This document shows positions 8,607 through 17,991 of a DNA stretch of 64,000 bases, in pieces. Every line of letters begins with the position of its first letter. Within the stretch, counting starts at the first letter, position 1. The notes under the pieces are model-generated. The model had not been told where the DNA came from. It saw only the letters and a list, made by a program, of their open reading frames with translations, and searched no databases. Source of the stretch: DATAAP01 sp041690495 (GTDB lineage Bacteria; Pseudomonadota; Alphaproteobacteria; CACIAM-22H2). Both the position numbers and the translations under genes were made by a program. The stretch spans positions 124,001 through 188,000 of the forward strand of contig JAWLHE010000002.1 in NCBI GenBank assembly GCA_041690495.1, in the 5' to 3' direction.

Positions 8607-8735
8607 GGCAGCCGGCGGCCGATGATGGTCATCGCGTCCGAAGCCGATCCCGGCTTGTACGGGAACCACCTCTAACAGTCGCGGACGATATCATGCGAGA
8701 TCCGGACAGGGTCATGCGCGGCGGCATCGCCGTTT

Positions 8736-8760
8736 AACGAACTGTGCCGCTCCGGGTTCC
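8736..8760 (-). promoter_or_regulatory. Sigma-EcfG-type promoter for the leftward glycosyltransferase cassette
   Basis: On the minus strand, GGAAC (8760-8756), 16 bases, then CGTT (8739-8736). This exactly fits the alphaproteobacterial general-stress consensus GGAAC-N16/17-CGTT. The predicted start lies about 120 nt upstream of the glycosyltransferase ATG. A matching site on the other strand lies 45 bp away. Confidence 0.68.
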
Positions 8761-8805
8761 TGGGCACGATACCGCACGGTGCAAGCGCGTCGATGTGGCG
8801 AATGC

Positions 8806-8830
8806 GGAACTGCGCACTGGCTTAGCCGTT
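8806..8830 (+). promoter_or_regulatory. Sigma-EcfG-type promoter for ino1
   Basis: GGAAC (8806-8810), 16 bases, CGTT (8827-8830). It exactly fits the general-stress sigma consensus and lies 39 bp upstream of the ino1 ATG at 8870, giving a leader of about 30 nt. Together with the minus-strand site it forms a divergent pair. Confidence 0.7.
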
Positions 8831-8850
8831 CCCTGCACAGGAACTTACGT

Positions 8851-8864
8851 CTCCCGTACGGGAG
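8851..8864. promoter_or_regulatory. Perfect 14-bp palindrome overlapping the ino1 ribosome-binding site
   Basis: CTCCCGTACGGGAG, a perfect palindrome. As RNA it can fold into a 5-bp stem with a GUAC loop whose 3' arm is part of the GGGAGGGG Shine-Dalgarno of ino1. It could occlude ribosome binding or be a protein operator. It lies just after the expected transcription start of the EcfG-type promoter. Confidence 0.45.
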
Positions 8865-8869
8865 GGGAC

Positions 8870-9952
8870 ATGAGGAAGAAGGTCAGAGTGGCCGTGGTCG
8901 GCGTCGGAAACTGCGCTTCATCGCTGGTGCAGGGAGTCACATTCTACAAGGACGCCAACGGGTCCGACTTCATCCCGGGATTGATGCATGTCGAGCTCGG
9001 CGGATATCACGTCAGGGACATCGAGTTTGCCGCCGCTTTCGATGTCAACGCCAGCAAGGTCGGCAAGGACCTTTCCGCCGCGGTATTTGCCGAGCCGAAC
9101 AATACCTGCAAATTCGCGGACGTGCCGCATCTCGGCGTTCCGGTGCGTCGCGGCGTCACGCATGACGGGATCGGCAAGTACCTGCGCGATACCGTGATCG
9201 AGGCAGAGGAGCAGCCCGTCGACGTCGCGGCCGCGCTGCGGGAGAGCCGGAGCGACGTCGTCGTTTCGTATCTGCCGGTCGGGTCGCAGAAGGCGACAGA
9301 GTGGTATGCCGAGCAGGCGCTCGATGCCGGGTGCGCCTTCGTCAACTGCATCCCGGTTTTCATTGCCTCGCGCGAACAATGGCGGCACCGGTTCAAGGAA
9401 CGCAGGCTGCCGCTCATCGGCGACGACATCAAGTCTCAGGTCGGCGCCACCATCGTGCATCGCGTGCTGACGAATCTCTTTCGCGAGCGTGGCGTCCGCG
9501 TGGACCGCACCTATCAGCTCAATTTCGGCGGCAACACCGACTTTCAGAACATGCTCGAGCGCGAGCGGCTCGAATCGAAGAAGCTCTCCAAGACCCGGGC
9601 CGTCACGAGCCAGCTCGATTATGCGCTGTCCGACAGCGAGGCGCATGTCGGCCCGAGCGACTTCGTGCCGTGGCTTACGGACCGCAAGTGGTGCTACATC
9701 CGCATGGAAGGCACCGCATTCGGCAACGTCCCGCTCAACTGCGAGCTCAAGCTCGAGGTGTGGGATTCGCCCAATTCCGCAGGGGTCGTCATCGATGCCG
9801 TCCGCTGCGCCAAGCTTGCGCTCGACCGGGGCGTCGGCGGGGCGCTGTACGGGCCGTCGAGCTATTTCATGAAGAGCCCCCCGGAGCAACTCACCGACGC
9901 GGAGGCACACCGGCATACCGAAGCGTTCATCCGCGGCGACCCCGTCGTTTGA
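8870..9952 (+). CDS. ino1: myo-Inositol-1-phosphate synthase
   Basis: 360 residues. The N-terminal NAD-binding motif VRVAVVGVGNCASSLVQGV is typical of the shorter bacterial (actinobacterial/archaeal-type) synthases, followed by DVVVSYLPVGSQKATEWYAE, LIGDDIKSQVGATIVHRVL, QLNFGGNTDFQNM and the C-terminal NSAGVVIDAVRCAKLALDRG. It converts glucose-6-phosphate to inositol-3(1)-phosphate using NAD in the cytoplasm. Start at ATG 8870, with the strong site GGGAGGGG 6 nt upstream; longer frames lack a good site. It has its own EcfG-type promoter and is followed after 10 nt by a histidine phosphatase and then a phosphohexomutase. De novo inositol synthesis is uncommon in alphaproteobacteria, so a dedicated product is likely. 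Confidence 0.93.
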   Translation: MRKKVRVAVVGVGNCASSLVQGVTFYKDANGSDFIPGLMHVELGGYHVRDIEFAAAFDVNASKVGKDLSAAVFAEPNNTCKFADVPHLGVPVRRGVTHDGIGKYLRDTVIEAEEQPVDVAAALRESRSDVVVSYLPVGSQKATEWYAEQALDAGCAFVNCIPVFIASREQWRHRFKERRLPLIGDDIKSQVGATIVHRVLTNLFRERGVRVDRTYQLNFGGNTDFQNMLERERLESKKLSKTRAVTSQLDYALSDSEAHVGPSDFVPWLTDRKWCYIRMEGTAFGNVPLNCELKLEVWDSPNSAGVVIDAVRCAKLALDRGVGGALYGPSSYFMKSPPEQLTDAEAHRHTEAFIRGDPVV

Positions 9953-9962
9953 TCCGGCAGCT

Positions 9963-10565
9963 GTGGCAACCTACGTGCTTGTGCGCCACGGCGCCCATGA
10001 CCTGATCGGCAAGCGGCTCGTCGGCCGCGACCCGGAGATCCGTCTCAATGCCGCCGGCATGAAGCAGGCGAACCGGCTGGCCGCGAAACTCGCGGGAAGC
10101 GAGATCGACGCCGTCTACAGCAGCCCGCTCACGCGGGCCCAGGAGACCGCGATGCCGATTGCCGCGCGCCTCGGGCGGCCGGTGCAGTCCGCCGAATCGA
10201 TCAACGAGTTCGACTTCGGCGACTGGACCGGGGCACCCTTCCGCGACCTCGAACGGTCGGCCGCATGGCGCATGTTCAACGTGTTCCGCAGCGGGACCGG
10301 CGCCCCGAACGGCGAGTCGATGCTCGACGTCCAGGCACGGGTGATCGGCTTCATGAATGCGCTGCGTGAGCAAAAGCCCGACGGCCGGTTTGTGCTCGTG
10401 AGCCACGGCGACGTAATCCGGGCGGCAATCCTGCATCTGCTCGGGCTGACCCTCGACCTCTATGACCGCATCGAGATCGGACCCGGCTCGCTGAGCACGG
10501 CAGTGGTCGAGCCGTATGGGGCCAGGATCGCCGGGCTGAACGAGGTGCCGGATGGAGATGATTGA
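9963..10565 (+). CDS. Histidine phosphatase family protein (phosphoglycerate-mutase-like)
   Basis: 200 residues. The branch-1 motif YVLVRHG is at about 4-10, YSSPLTRAQETA near 58, the catalytic Glu region INEFDFGDWTG near 84, and the second His in FVLVSHGDVIRAAI near 145. These fit cobC/GpmB-like phosphatases rather than glycolytic mutases. GTG start at 9963. It sits between ino1 and the phosphohexomutase and overlaps the latter by 14 nt, so it may dephosphorylate an intermediate of the same pathway, for example inositol phosphate or a phosphorylated glycoconjugate. That role is inferred. Confidence 0.82.
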   Translation: MATYVLVRHGAHDLIGKRLVGRDPEIRLNAAGMKQANRLAAKLAGSEIDAVYSSPLTRAQETAMPIAARLGRPVQSAESINEFDFGDWTGAPFRDLERSAAWRMFNVFRSGTGAPNGESMLDVQARVIGFMNALREQKPDGRFVLVSHGDVIRAAILHLLGLTLDLYDRIEIGPGSLSTAVVEPYGARIAGLNEVPDGDD

Positions 10566-12024
10566 AACCGGTCTGGATCCGTCGATCCTGCGCGAATACG
10601 ACATACGCGGAATCGTTGGACAGACGCTTACCCCGGGTGTTGCGGAGATGGTCGGACGCTGCTTCGGGACGATGGTCGCCGCACGGGGCGCAAGCGAGGT
10701 CGGCGTCGGATATGACGGGCGGCTCAGCTCGCCGGAGCTGGAGCGCGCCCTCGTCGCAGGGCTGGCCGCATGCGGGCTCGATGTCGTTCGCTTCGGCCGC
10801 GGTCCGACTCCGATGCTCTATTTCGGTCTGCATCACCGCGAGATCGGCGCCGGCGTCATGGTGACGGGCTCGCACAATCCGCCCGATTACAACGGTTTCA
10901 AGCTGCTGATCGATCGTACGCCGCTGAGTGCCGGGGAAATACGTGCGATCGGCCGAATCGCGCGGGAGGGCGCGTTCGCTGCGGGCTGCGGCAAGGTGCG
11001 CAAGGCTGATGTGCGCGACGCCTATGCCAGGCGGCTTGCCGCCGACTATCGGCCGGGAAGGGCGCTGATGATTGCCTGGGACTTGGGCAACGGCGTCACG
11101 GGCGATGTCATTCCGCCCCTCTGCGAGCGTCTGCCGGGACTCCGTCATGTCCTGCTCAACGAGGTAGTGGACGGCACCTTCCCGGTGCATCATCCCGACC
11201 CGGCGATACCGGAAAATCTTGCACAGCTTCAGGATGCCGTCGTCCAGGCCGGGTGCGACATCGGCATAGCTTTCGATGGCGACGGCGACCGCATTGGCAT
11301 CGTCGACGGTGAAGGCGAGATCCTGTGGCCAGATCAGGTCCTGTTGCTGCTGGCGCGCGACGTGCTGCGCGAGCGCCCGGGTGCAACCGTCGTGGCCGAC
11401 GTCAAGTCGAGTCAGACGCTGTTCGACGGGATCGAGGCGGCAGGCGGGCGGTGGGTCATGTCGCCTTCGGGATATCCGGTGATCAGGCGGACGATGCGCG
11501 AACGGGACGCACCGCTTGCGGGCGAGATGAGCGGACACATGTTCTTCGACGACCGCTTCTATGGCGTTGACGACGCTCTCTATTGTGCGATCCGCGTGCT
11601 CTCGATCGCGGCCGGCGCGGGGGAGCCGCTGACGGCTTTTCGCCGTACGCTGCCAAGGGTCTTCAGCACGCCGGAGCTGAGGATCCGGTGTCCCGAGCAT
11701 CGCAAGCGCCAGGTGGTTGCGGACGTCGCCGCGCGATTGCGGGCGGCTGACGCCGACATGCTCGAGATCGACGGCCTTCGCGTCCGGCGCGACGCGGGAT
11801 GGTGGCTGCTGCGTGCTTCCAACACCGAGCCGGCGCTCGCCGCGCGCTGCGAGGCAGGCGATGCCGCGGCCTTCGAACGGATCAAGGCCGAGCTGGCAGC
11901 GCAGCTCGCGCTAAGCGGCGTCTCGGTGCCGGACGTGCTGGGGCATCCCGGATCAGCCGGCGGACGCGGCGGCGGAGGAGAGCAGCGCGACGAGGCGCTC
12001 CCCGGCCTGCTCGATCGGCCCTGA
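10552..12024 (+). CDS. Phosphomannomutase/phosphoglucomutase
   Basis: 490 residues of the alpha-D-phosphohexomutase family. The N terminus has REYDIRGIVG, the active-site phosphoserine loop is VMVTGSHNPPDYNGFK (about 103-118), the metal loop is FDGDGDRIGIVD, the sugar-binding loop is GEMSGHMFF, and the phosphate-binding loop is RASNTEPALAARCE. It interconverts hexose-6- and hexose-1-phosphate, feeding nucleotide-sugar synthesis. The start overlaps the phosphatase gene. The last 24 codons (GSAGGRGGGGEQRDEA...) run antisense to the 3' end of phnN and look like an unconserved tail. It is probably co-transcribed with ino1. Confidence 0.93.
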   Translation: MEMIETGLDPSILREYDIRGIVGQTLTPGVAEMVGRCFGTMVAARGASEVGVGYDGRLSSPELERALVAGLAACGLDVVRFGRGPTPMLYFGLHHREIGAGVMVTGSHNPPDYNGFKLLIDRTPLSAGEIRAIGRIAREGAFAAGCGKVRKADVRDAYARRLAADYRPGRALMIAWDLGNGVTGDVIPPLCERLPGLRHVLLNEVVDGTFPVHHPDPAIPENLAQLQDAVVQAGCDIGIAFDGDGDRIGIVDGEGEILWPDQVLLLLARDVLRERPGATVVADVKSSQTLFDGIEAAGGRWVMSPSGYPVIRRTMRERDAPLAGEMSGHMFFDDRFYGVDDALYCAIRVLSIAAGAGEPLTAFRRTLPRVFSTPELRIRCPEHRKRQVVADVAARLRAADADMLEIDGLRVRRDAGWWLLRASNTEPALAARCEAGDAAAFERIKAELAAQLALSGVSVPDVLGHPGSAGGRGGGGEQRDEALPGLLDRP

Positions 12025-12510
12025 ATTGTCGATCGCGACCATGGCCGGATGCGCCGGCGCCGCGGTGGTCCGGCCCAGCCGTTCCGAAATCGCTTCGGCC
12101 GTTTCACGCCCTCGCGCCAGAAGCCGCTTCGCGAGAACGTCCGGCGCGCACGTGATCAGGAGCGGCGTGACGTCCCGCGACTCGGCGAGTTGATCGTCGA
12201 AATGGGCGCGTGAGCCGCTCACGACCACGATCAGACCTGCGCGCCGCCACGTCTCGATCTCGATGCCGATGCCATAGGACAGGCCGTGCGCCTCCCAATG
12301 CATGGCGAAGAGACCGCGCGTCTTGCGTAGTGCGAACTCCGCCGGTGTCAGCGCCACGTGATTCTCGTCATTCGGGACCGGCAGGCGTGTGATGTAGCGG
12401 TGCGCGAACGCGACCGGGGTTCCGTCGAGCCGCGCACGCGCATAACGCAGCAGCGTGTCCTTGCCAGCCCCCGACGGCCCCATGACATAGATAATCGGTA
12501 CAGCCCCCAT
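11953..12510 (-). CDS. phnN: Ribose 1,5-bisphosphate phosphokinase PhnN-like
   Basis: 185 residues of the guanylate-kinase-like fold. The P-loop is YVMGPSGAGKDTLLRYARAR (about 8-27), then FAHRYITRLP, FALRKTRGLFAMHWEAHGLS and IVVVSGSRAHF, which distinguish PhnN from true guanylate kinase. PhnN makes PRPP from ribose 1,5-bisphosphate at the end of the C-P lyase pathway, but no other phn genes are nearby. Start ATG at 12510, chosen so the P-loop begins normally. It is convergent with the phosphohexomutase, overlapping 72 nt, and divergent from fabD. Confidence 0.82.
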   Translation of the reverse strand: MGAVPIIYVMGPSGAGKDTLLRYARARLDGTPVAFAHRYITRLPVPNDENHVALTPAEFALRKTRGLFAMHWEAHGLSYGIGIEIETWRRAGLIVVVSGSRAHFDDQLAESRDVTPLLITCAPDVLAKRLLARGRETAEAISERLGRTTAAPAHPAMVAIDNSGPIEQAGERLVALLSSAAASAG

Positions 12511-12559
12511 TTCCGTCGCTCCAGCCCCTCCATGCCGCGCACGCCGCATCGGCGATGCC

Positions 12560-12588
12560 TTGACTTCGGCTCCGGGTCCCAGTACGTG
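12560..12588 (+). promoter_or_regulatory. Possible sigma-70 promoter before fabD
   Basis: TTGACT (12560-12565), 17-bp spacer, TACGTG (12583-12588), 36 bp before the fabD ATG. The -35 is good and the -10 is poor. Confidence 0.3.
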
Positions 12589-12623
12589 AGCCCGGCTCCT
12601 ACCATCAAGGGCTTTCGCTGCCA

Positions 12624-13565
12624 ATGGCGCGCGCATTCACGTTTCCGGGTCAGGGTTCACAGGCGGTCGGCATGGGCCGCGACCTTGCGGTCGCCTTCGT
12701 CGCGGCACGCGAAGTATTCGAGGAGGTGGATGAGGCTCTCAAGCAGAAGCTGTCGAAGCTGATGTTCGAGGGGCCGGAGTCGGAGTTGACCCTGACCGCC
12801 AATGCACAGCCGGCGCTGATGGCGGTGAGCCTGGCGGCCGTTCGTGTGCTGGAGCGCGAAGCCGGGATCGATCTTCCGAGAGTCGCCGCCTTCGTCGCCG
12901 GTCATTCGCTGGGCGAGTATTCGGCCCTGGCAGCAGCGGGCGCGCTCGGCCTGTCCGACGCCGCCCGGCTTCTGCGCCAGCGCGGCGACGCCATGCAGAA
13001 GGCCGTTCCGGTCGGCGAGGGGGCCATGGCGGCGCTACTCGGGCTCGATCTGGACAAGGCCGCCGAAGTGGCGCGGGAGGCCGCGCAGGGCGAGGTCTGT
13101 GATGCGGCCAATGACAATGCGCCGGGGCAGGTCGTCGTCAGCGGCAGCCGCGCTGCGGTCGAGCGCGCTGTGGAGATCGCCAAGACCAGGGGCGCCAGGC
13201 GCGCGATCATGCTGCCGGTCAGCGCGCCGTTCCATTGCGCCCTGATGAAACCGGCAGCGGATGTCATGGAGGAGGCGCTTGCGGCCGTGACGCTCGCACC
13301 GCCGCGGATCCCGCTGGTCGCGAACGTCACTGCCGAGGCGGTGAGCGATCCGGAATCGATTCGCCAGCTTCTTGTCCAGCAGGTGACGGGCCTGGTGCGG
13401 TGGCGCGAGAGCGTCCTGTTCCTCAAGCAGCAGGGTGTCACAACCTTGGTCGAGGCGGGCGCAGGCAAGGTGCTGACCGGCCTCGTCCGCCGCATCGATC
13501 CGGAGCTGGCCGGCGTCAGCATTCAGGCTCCGGCCGATATCGAGGCATTGGCGAAGACGCTATAA
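12624..13565 (+). CDS. fabD: Malonyl-CoA:ACP transacylase
   Basis: 313 residues, normal for FabD. FTFPGQGSQAVGMGRDL is at the N terminus, the nucleophile is in VAGHSLGEYSAL (Ser about 94), LLRQRGDAMQKAVP follows, and the catalytic His is in PVSAPFHCALM (about 201). It loads malonate from CoA onto ACP for fatty-acid elongation. It is the first gene of the rightward fabD-fabG-acpP-fabF-mltG cluster. The start is ATG 12624; no strong Shine-Dalgarno is visible (CAAGG about 13 nt upstream). Confidence 0.96.
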   Translation: MARAFTFPGQGSQAVGMGRDLAVAFVAAREVFEEVDEALKQKLSKLMFEGPESELTLTANAQPALMAVSLAAVRVLEREAGIDLPRVAAFVAGHSLGEYSALAAAGALGLSDAARLLRQRGDAMQKAVPVGEGAMAALLGLDLDKAAEVAREAAQGEVCDAANDNAPGQVVVSGSRAAVERAVEIAKTRGARRAIMLPVSAPFHCALMKPAADVMEEALAAVTLAPPRIPLVANVTAEAVSDPESIRQLLVQQVTGLVRWRESVLFLKQQGVTTLVEAGAGKVLTGLVRRIDPELAGVSIQAPADIEALAKTL

Positions 13566-13616
13566 CGTGCGTCGGACCAACATCTCCTATTCAATCCGGA
13601 GAGCACAGGGGCAGCA

Positions 13617-14354
13617 ATGTTCGATCTGACCGGAAGGCATGCGCTGGTAACCGGCGCGACAGGGGGCATCGGTGGTGCCATCGCGAAGGTCCTGCACGGG
13701 GCCGGCGCCAGGGTCGTGATCTCCGGCAGGCGCATGGACGCTCTCGAAGGCCTTGCGCGGGAGCTGGGCGAGCGGACTGTGGCCGTCGCCGGCGATCTTG
13801 GCGATCTCGATCGGCTCGAGACATTCTTCAAGGACGCCGAAGCGGCGTTCGGTCAGATCGATATCGTGGTCAACAACGCCGGATTCACGCGCGACGGACT
13901 TGCGATCCGCATGAAGGACGAGGACTGGCAGAAGGTGCTCGACGTCGATCTTACGGCCGGCTTCCGCCTTGCACGTGCGGCCATGCGGGGCATGATGAAG
14001 CGCCGCTGGGGTCGGGTCATTGGCATCACCTCGATCGTCGGCGTCACAGGCAATCCTGGCCAGGCGAACTATGCAGCCGCCAAGGCCGGCATGATCGGCA
14101 TGTCGAAGTCGCTTGCCCAGGAGGTTGCGTCCCGCGGCATCACCGTGAATTGCGTCGCCCCGGGCTTCATCGCGACGGCGATGACCGAGGCTCTTCCGCC
14201 CGAACAAGCGGAGCGGCTAAAGGCGGCAATTCCGGCCGGGCGAATGGGCAGCCCGGTGGACGTCGCGGCCGCGGTTCTGTATCTGGCGAGCGATGAGGCG
14301 GCCTATGTCACCGGCCAAACCTTGCATGTGAACGGTGGAATGGCGATGATATAA
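13617..14354 (+). CDS. fabG: 3-Oxoacyl-[ACP] reductase
   Basis: 245-residue SDR. The cofactor motif is TGATGGIG (about 12-19), the structural motif NNAG, and the catalytic residues are in SIVGVTGNPGQANYAAAKAG (Ser, then Tyr-x3-Lys). It ends with QTLHVNGGMAMI, characteristic of FabG. It performs NADPH-dependent reduction of beta-ketoacyl-ACP. It lies 51 nt after fabD and precedes acpP, the canonical order. All catalytic residues are present, in contrast to the SDR at 39144. Confidence 0.96.
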   Translation: MFDLTGRHALVTGATGGIGGAIAKVLHGAGARVVISGRRMDALEGLARELGERTVAVAGDLGDLDRLETFFKDAEAAFGQIDIVVNNAGFTRDGLAIRMKDEDWQKVLDVDLTAGFRLARAAMRGMMKRRWGRVIGITSIVGVTGNPGQANYAAAKAGMIGMSKSLAQEVASRGITVNCVAPGFIATAMTEALPPEQAERLKAAIPAGRMGSPVDVAAAVLYLASDEAAYVTGQTLHVNGGMAMI

Positions 14355-14528
14355 TTGTTTTTGCTGCCTTATCCGGCCATGGCGGCGCCCGCTCTGGATG
14401 CTGGTCAAGGCAGGATGTTTGTGTTACCAAACCGCGCTTTGCGCCACCCCGGTGGAGTCTGCCGGGAGCAGGCGCGGCATCCGACGCCACAATTTTCACA
14501 GCTAAAATAAAGCGAAAGGTGAACCGCG

Positions 14529-14762
14529 ATGAGCGACGTCGCAGACCGGGTCAAGAAGATCGTGGTCGAGCATTTGGGGGTCGACGAAGGCAAGGTCACG
14601 GAAAACGCGAGCTTCGTCGACGATCTCGGGGCTGATAGCCTCGACACGGTCGAGCTCGTGATGGCCTTCGAGGAGGAGTTCGGTTGCGAGATTCCCGATG
14701 ACGCTGCCGAGAAGATCACCACCGTCAAGGACGCCATCAATTACATCGAGCAGCACAAGTAA
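14529..14762 (+). CDS. acpP: Acyl carrier protein
   Basis: 77 residues, acidic. The phosphopantetheine attachment Ser is in GADSLDTVELVMAFEEEFG (about residue 37). It carries acyl chains as a thioester for FabD, FabG and FabF. The 174 bp upstream include an AT-rich stretch (CACAGCTAAAATAAAG) just before a GAAAGGTGA ribosome-binding site, consistent with strong separate expression, though I could not assign a clear promoter. Confidence 0.97.
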   Translation: MSDVADRVKKIVVEHLGVDEGKVTENASFVDDLGADSLDTVELVMAFEEEFGCEIPDDAAEKITTVKDAINYIEQHK

Positions 14763-14770
14763 CGTATCGG

Positions 14771-14790
14771 CCGTGGCCCCGGCGCCACGG
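14771..14790 (+). terminator. Hairpin after acpP
   Basis: CCGTGGC, loop CCCGGC, GCCACGG: a 7-bp perfect stem 8 nt after the acpP stop. No U-run follows, so partial attenuation or 3'-end protection of the abundant acpP message is as likely as termination before fabF. Confidence 0.4.
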
Positions 14791-14838
14791 GTGCGCGGCA
14801 GCGAGCTCGACGCGCTCGCCTTGCACGGAGGTATCTGA

Positions 14839-16101
<1,263 letters not shown>

Positions 16102-16109
16102 CGCGCGCG

Positions 16110-17090
16110 TTGCGCTTTCTGGCGATCGGGCTGCTCGTCGCCACCGTCGCGGCGGCGGCCTTCTCCGGATGGATCTGGTACGGCTATCAGGCGCCGGGGC
16201 CGCTGGCGGCACACCAGAACATCGTCATCCCGCGCGGCGCCGGGTTGGCCCGGATCGCGGAGCTGCTGCGCGACCGCGGCGTCATCGCCGATCCGCTCGT
16301 CTTTCGTATCGGGGCCGTGGTTTCGGGTGAGGCGTCGCGGCTGAAGGCCGGTGAGTATGCCTTCGCACCCGGCGTCTCCCCGCAAGGTGCCGCGGCGATC
16401 ATCGCGAGCGGAAGGACGGTGGTCCGGCGCCTGACGATCGCGGAGGGCGCGACGACCGCCCAGGCGATGGCGCTTCTGCGCAGTGCCGAGGGACTGGAGG
16501 GCGAGGTCGCGGCGGCGCCCGGCGAGGGCGAGCTGCTGCCCGAGACCTACTTCTATTCCTGGGGCGATTCGCGCGACCGGCTGCTCGCGCGTCAGCGGCG
16601 CGCCATGGCTGAGGCGATTGCCGAGCTCTGGCCGAAGCGCGTGCCGGGTTTGCCGCTCAAAACCCCGGAGGAGGCGGTCGTGCTGGCCTCGATCGTGGAG
16701 AAGGAAACCGCCGTGCCGGAAGAGCGGCCGCAGATCGCCGCCGTATTCCTAAACCGGCTGAAGCGGGGCATGCGGCTGCAGGCCGATCCTACGGTGATCT
16801 ACGGCCTGACCGAGGGCAAGTCGATGCTCGACCGCCCGCTGTCGCGCGCCGATCTCGACACGCGGCACGCCTGGAACACCTATGTCATCAGCGGCCTTCC
16901 GCCGACGCCGATCGCCAATCCCGGACGCGCGGCGCTCGAGGCGGTTCTCCGGCCGGCCGAAACCGAGGACCTGTACTTCGTATCGGACGGTACGGGACGG
17001 CATGTGTTCGCGCGGACGCTCGCGGAGCACAATCGCAACGTTAAGCGCCTGCGCCAGATCGAGCGCGAGCGTTCGAAGCCGCCGCAGTGA
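16110..17090 (+). CDS. mltG: Endolytic murein transglycosylase MltG
   Basis: About 326 residues. There is one N-terminal membrane segment (FLAIGLLVATVAAAAFSGW), a LysM-like stretch, then the YceG domain with the catalytic Glu in VLASIVEKETAVPEERPQ and RLQADPTVIYGL, and ending LYFVSDGTGRHVF. It cleaves nascent peptidoglycan strands at the inner membrane. No ATG or GTG gives a sensible N terminus. Options are TTG at 16110 (chosen) or CTG at 16098, which would overlap the fabF stop. fabF-mltG adjacency is conserved in alphaproteobacteria. Confidence 0.92.
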   Translation: MRFLAIGLLVATVAAAAFSGWIWYGYQAPGPLAAHQNIVIPRGAGLARIAELLRDRGVIADPLVFRIGAVVSGEASRLKAGEYAFAPGVSPQGAAAIIASGRTVVRRLTIAEGATTAQAMALLRSAEGLEGEVAAAPGEGELLPETYFYSWGDSRDRLLARQRRAMAEAIAELWPKRVPGLPLKTPEEAVVLASIVEKETAVPEERPQIAAVFLNRLKRGMRLQADPTVIYGLTEGKSMLDRPLSRADLDTRHAWNTYVISGLPPTPIANPGRAALEAVLRPAETEDLYFVSDGTGRHVFARTLAEHNRNVKRLRQIERERSKPPQ

Positions 17091-17101
17091 GCGGCGCGCG
17101 G

Positions 17102-17803
17102 TCATTCGGCCGCAGGCGCGGCTGCCTTGGTCGCCCTGACGGTGGAGATCAGCTCGATCAGCGGGTCGATGTATTCGAAGTCTTCGGGATCGAGGTCCTC
17201 GACGGCGAAGCCGTTGAGATAGGCTACCGCCAGAACGAGATTGCCATACGTCCTCACGTCGACGCTCTCCGGGCCGAAAACGTCGGCGAAAAGACGTTTG
17301 GCCGAACGTGAGCTGTATCGCCATTGCTCGCCCCACGGATCCTCGTCGCCGCTGATTGCCGCCATGAAGGGCAGAGTCGCGAGCACGCTTCCGCCGGGCT
17401 TCAGGATCCGCTTCACCGTTCTGACGGCGGCATGGTGATCGTAGATGTACTGCAGCACCTGGGTCAGGATAATGCAGTCGAAACTGTCGTCGGGAATGTC
17501 GGGCGCGTCCTGAAGATCGGCAATGACGGTTGCGCCTGCTTGCGGGACGGGCATGAGCACATCGGACTGCGTGACCCGGTCGCCGCCGCTGGATCGCGTA
17601 TACTCGTTGCCGCCGATTTCCAGCACGCGGCCCCGGACCCGCTCCGCCTCGGACGCGATGAATCGGTCGATGAAGTAGCGGTCAATGGGCCGGCCGCGGT
17701 CGTTGCCGAACGAACGGCTGAACGGCTTGAAACGGTTCCGGCGGCCGACAGCGCGCTTGAAGATCAGCCATTGCCACCTGGGAATCGTTGCTGTTAGCCG
17801 CAC
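17102..17803 (-). CDS. Class I SAM-dependent methyltransferase
   Basis: 233 residues. The SAM motif is VRGRVLEIGGNEYTR (about 57-71), then VIADLQDAPDIPDDSFDCII and LTQVLQYIYDHHAAVRTVKR, followed by ILKPGGSVLATLPF, the ordinary motif order of a methyltransferase_11 domain. The N-terminal segment (RRNRFKPFSRSFGNDRGRPI) recalls methyltransferases of surface-polysaccharide loci. The substrate is unknown. GTG start at 17803. It is convergent with mltG and divergent from cydAB, at the left edge of a block that separates the fab cluster from yicC-gmk. Confidence 0.78.
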   Translation of the reverse strand: MRLTATIPRWQWLIFKRAVGRRNRFKPFSRSFGNDRGRPIDRYFIDRFIASEAERVRGRVLEIGGNEYTRSSGGDRVTQSDVLMPVPQAGATVIADLQDAPDIPDDSFDCIILTQVLQYIYDHHAAVRTVKRILKPGGSVLATLPFMAAISGDEDPWGEQWRYSSRSAKRLFADVFGPESVDVRTYGNLVLAVAYLNGFAVEDLDPEDFEYIDPLIELISTVRATKAAAPAAE

Positions 17804-17991
17804 GCGCAGTCTCCGGCTGTAAGGACGCGAGAATAGGGGACCGTTGCCGTACCCGGAATTGCACCATGGAGCTAATTCGCCGGGACAGTGCCGCAGGCAG
17901 GTGTTCGAGTGCTCCGTATGTCCCCTTGTGCGCGCGGAGGGCTCCGCCTAGCGTCGACCGGCCCGCGCCTTGATCCTGACAGGGGAAGGGG

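Noticed and set aside
17970..17985. TTGAT near cydA as an FNR box
   Set aside because: The second half-site ATCAA is missing.
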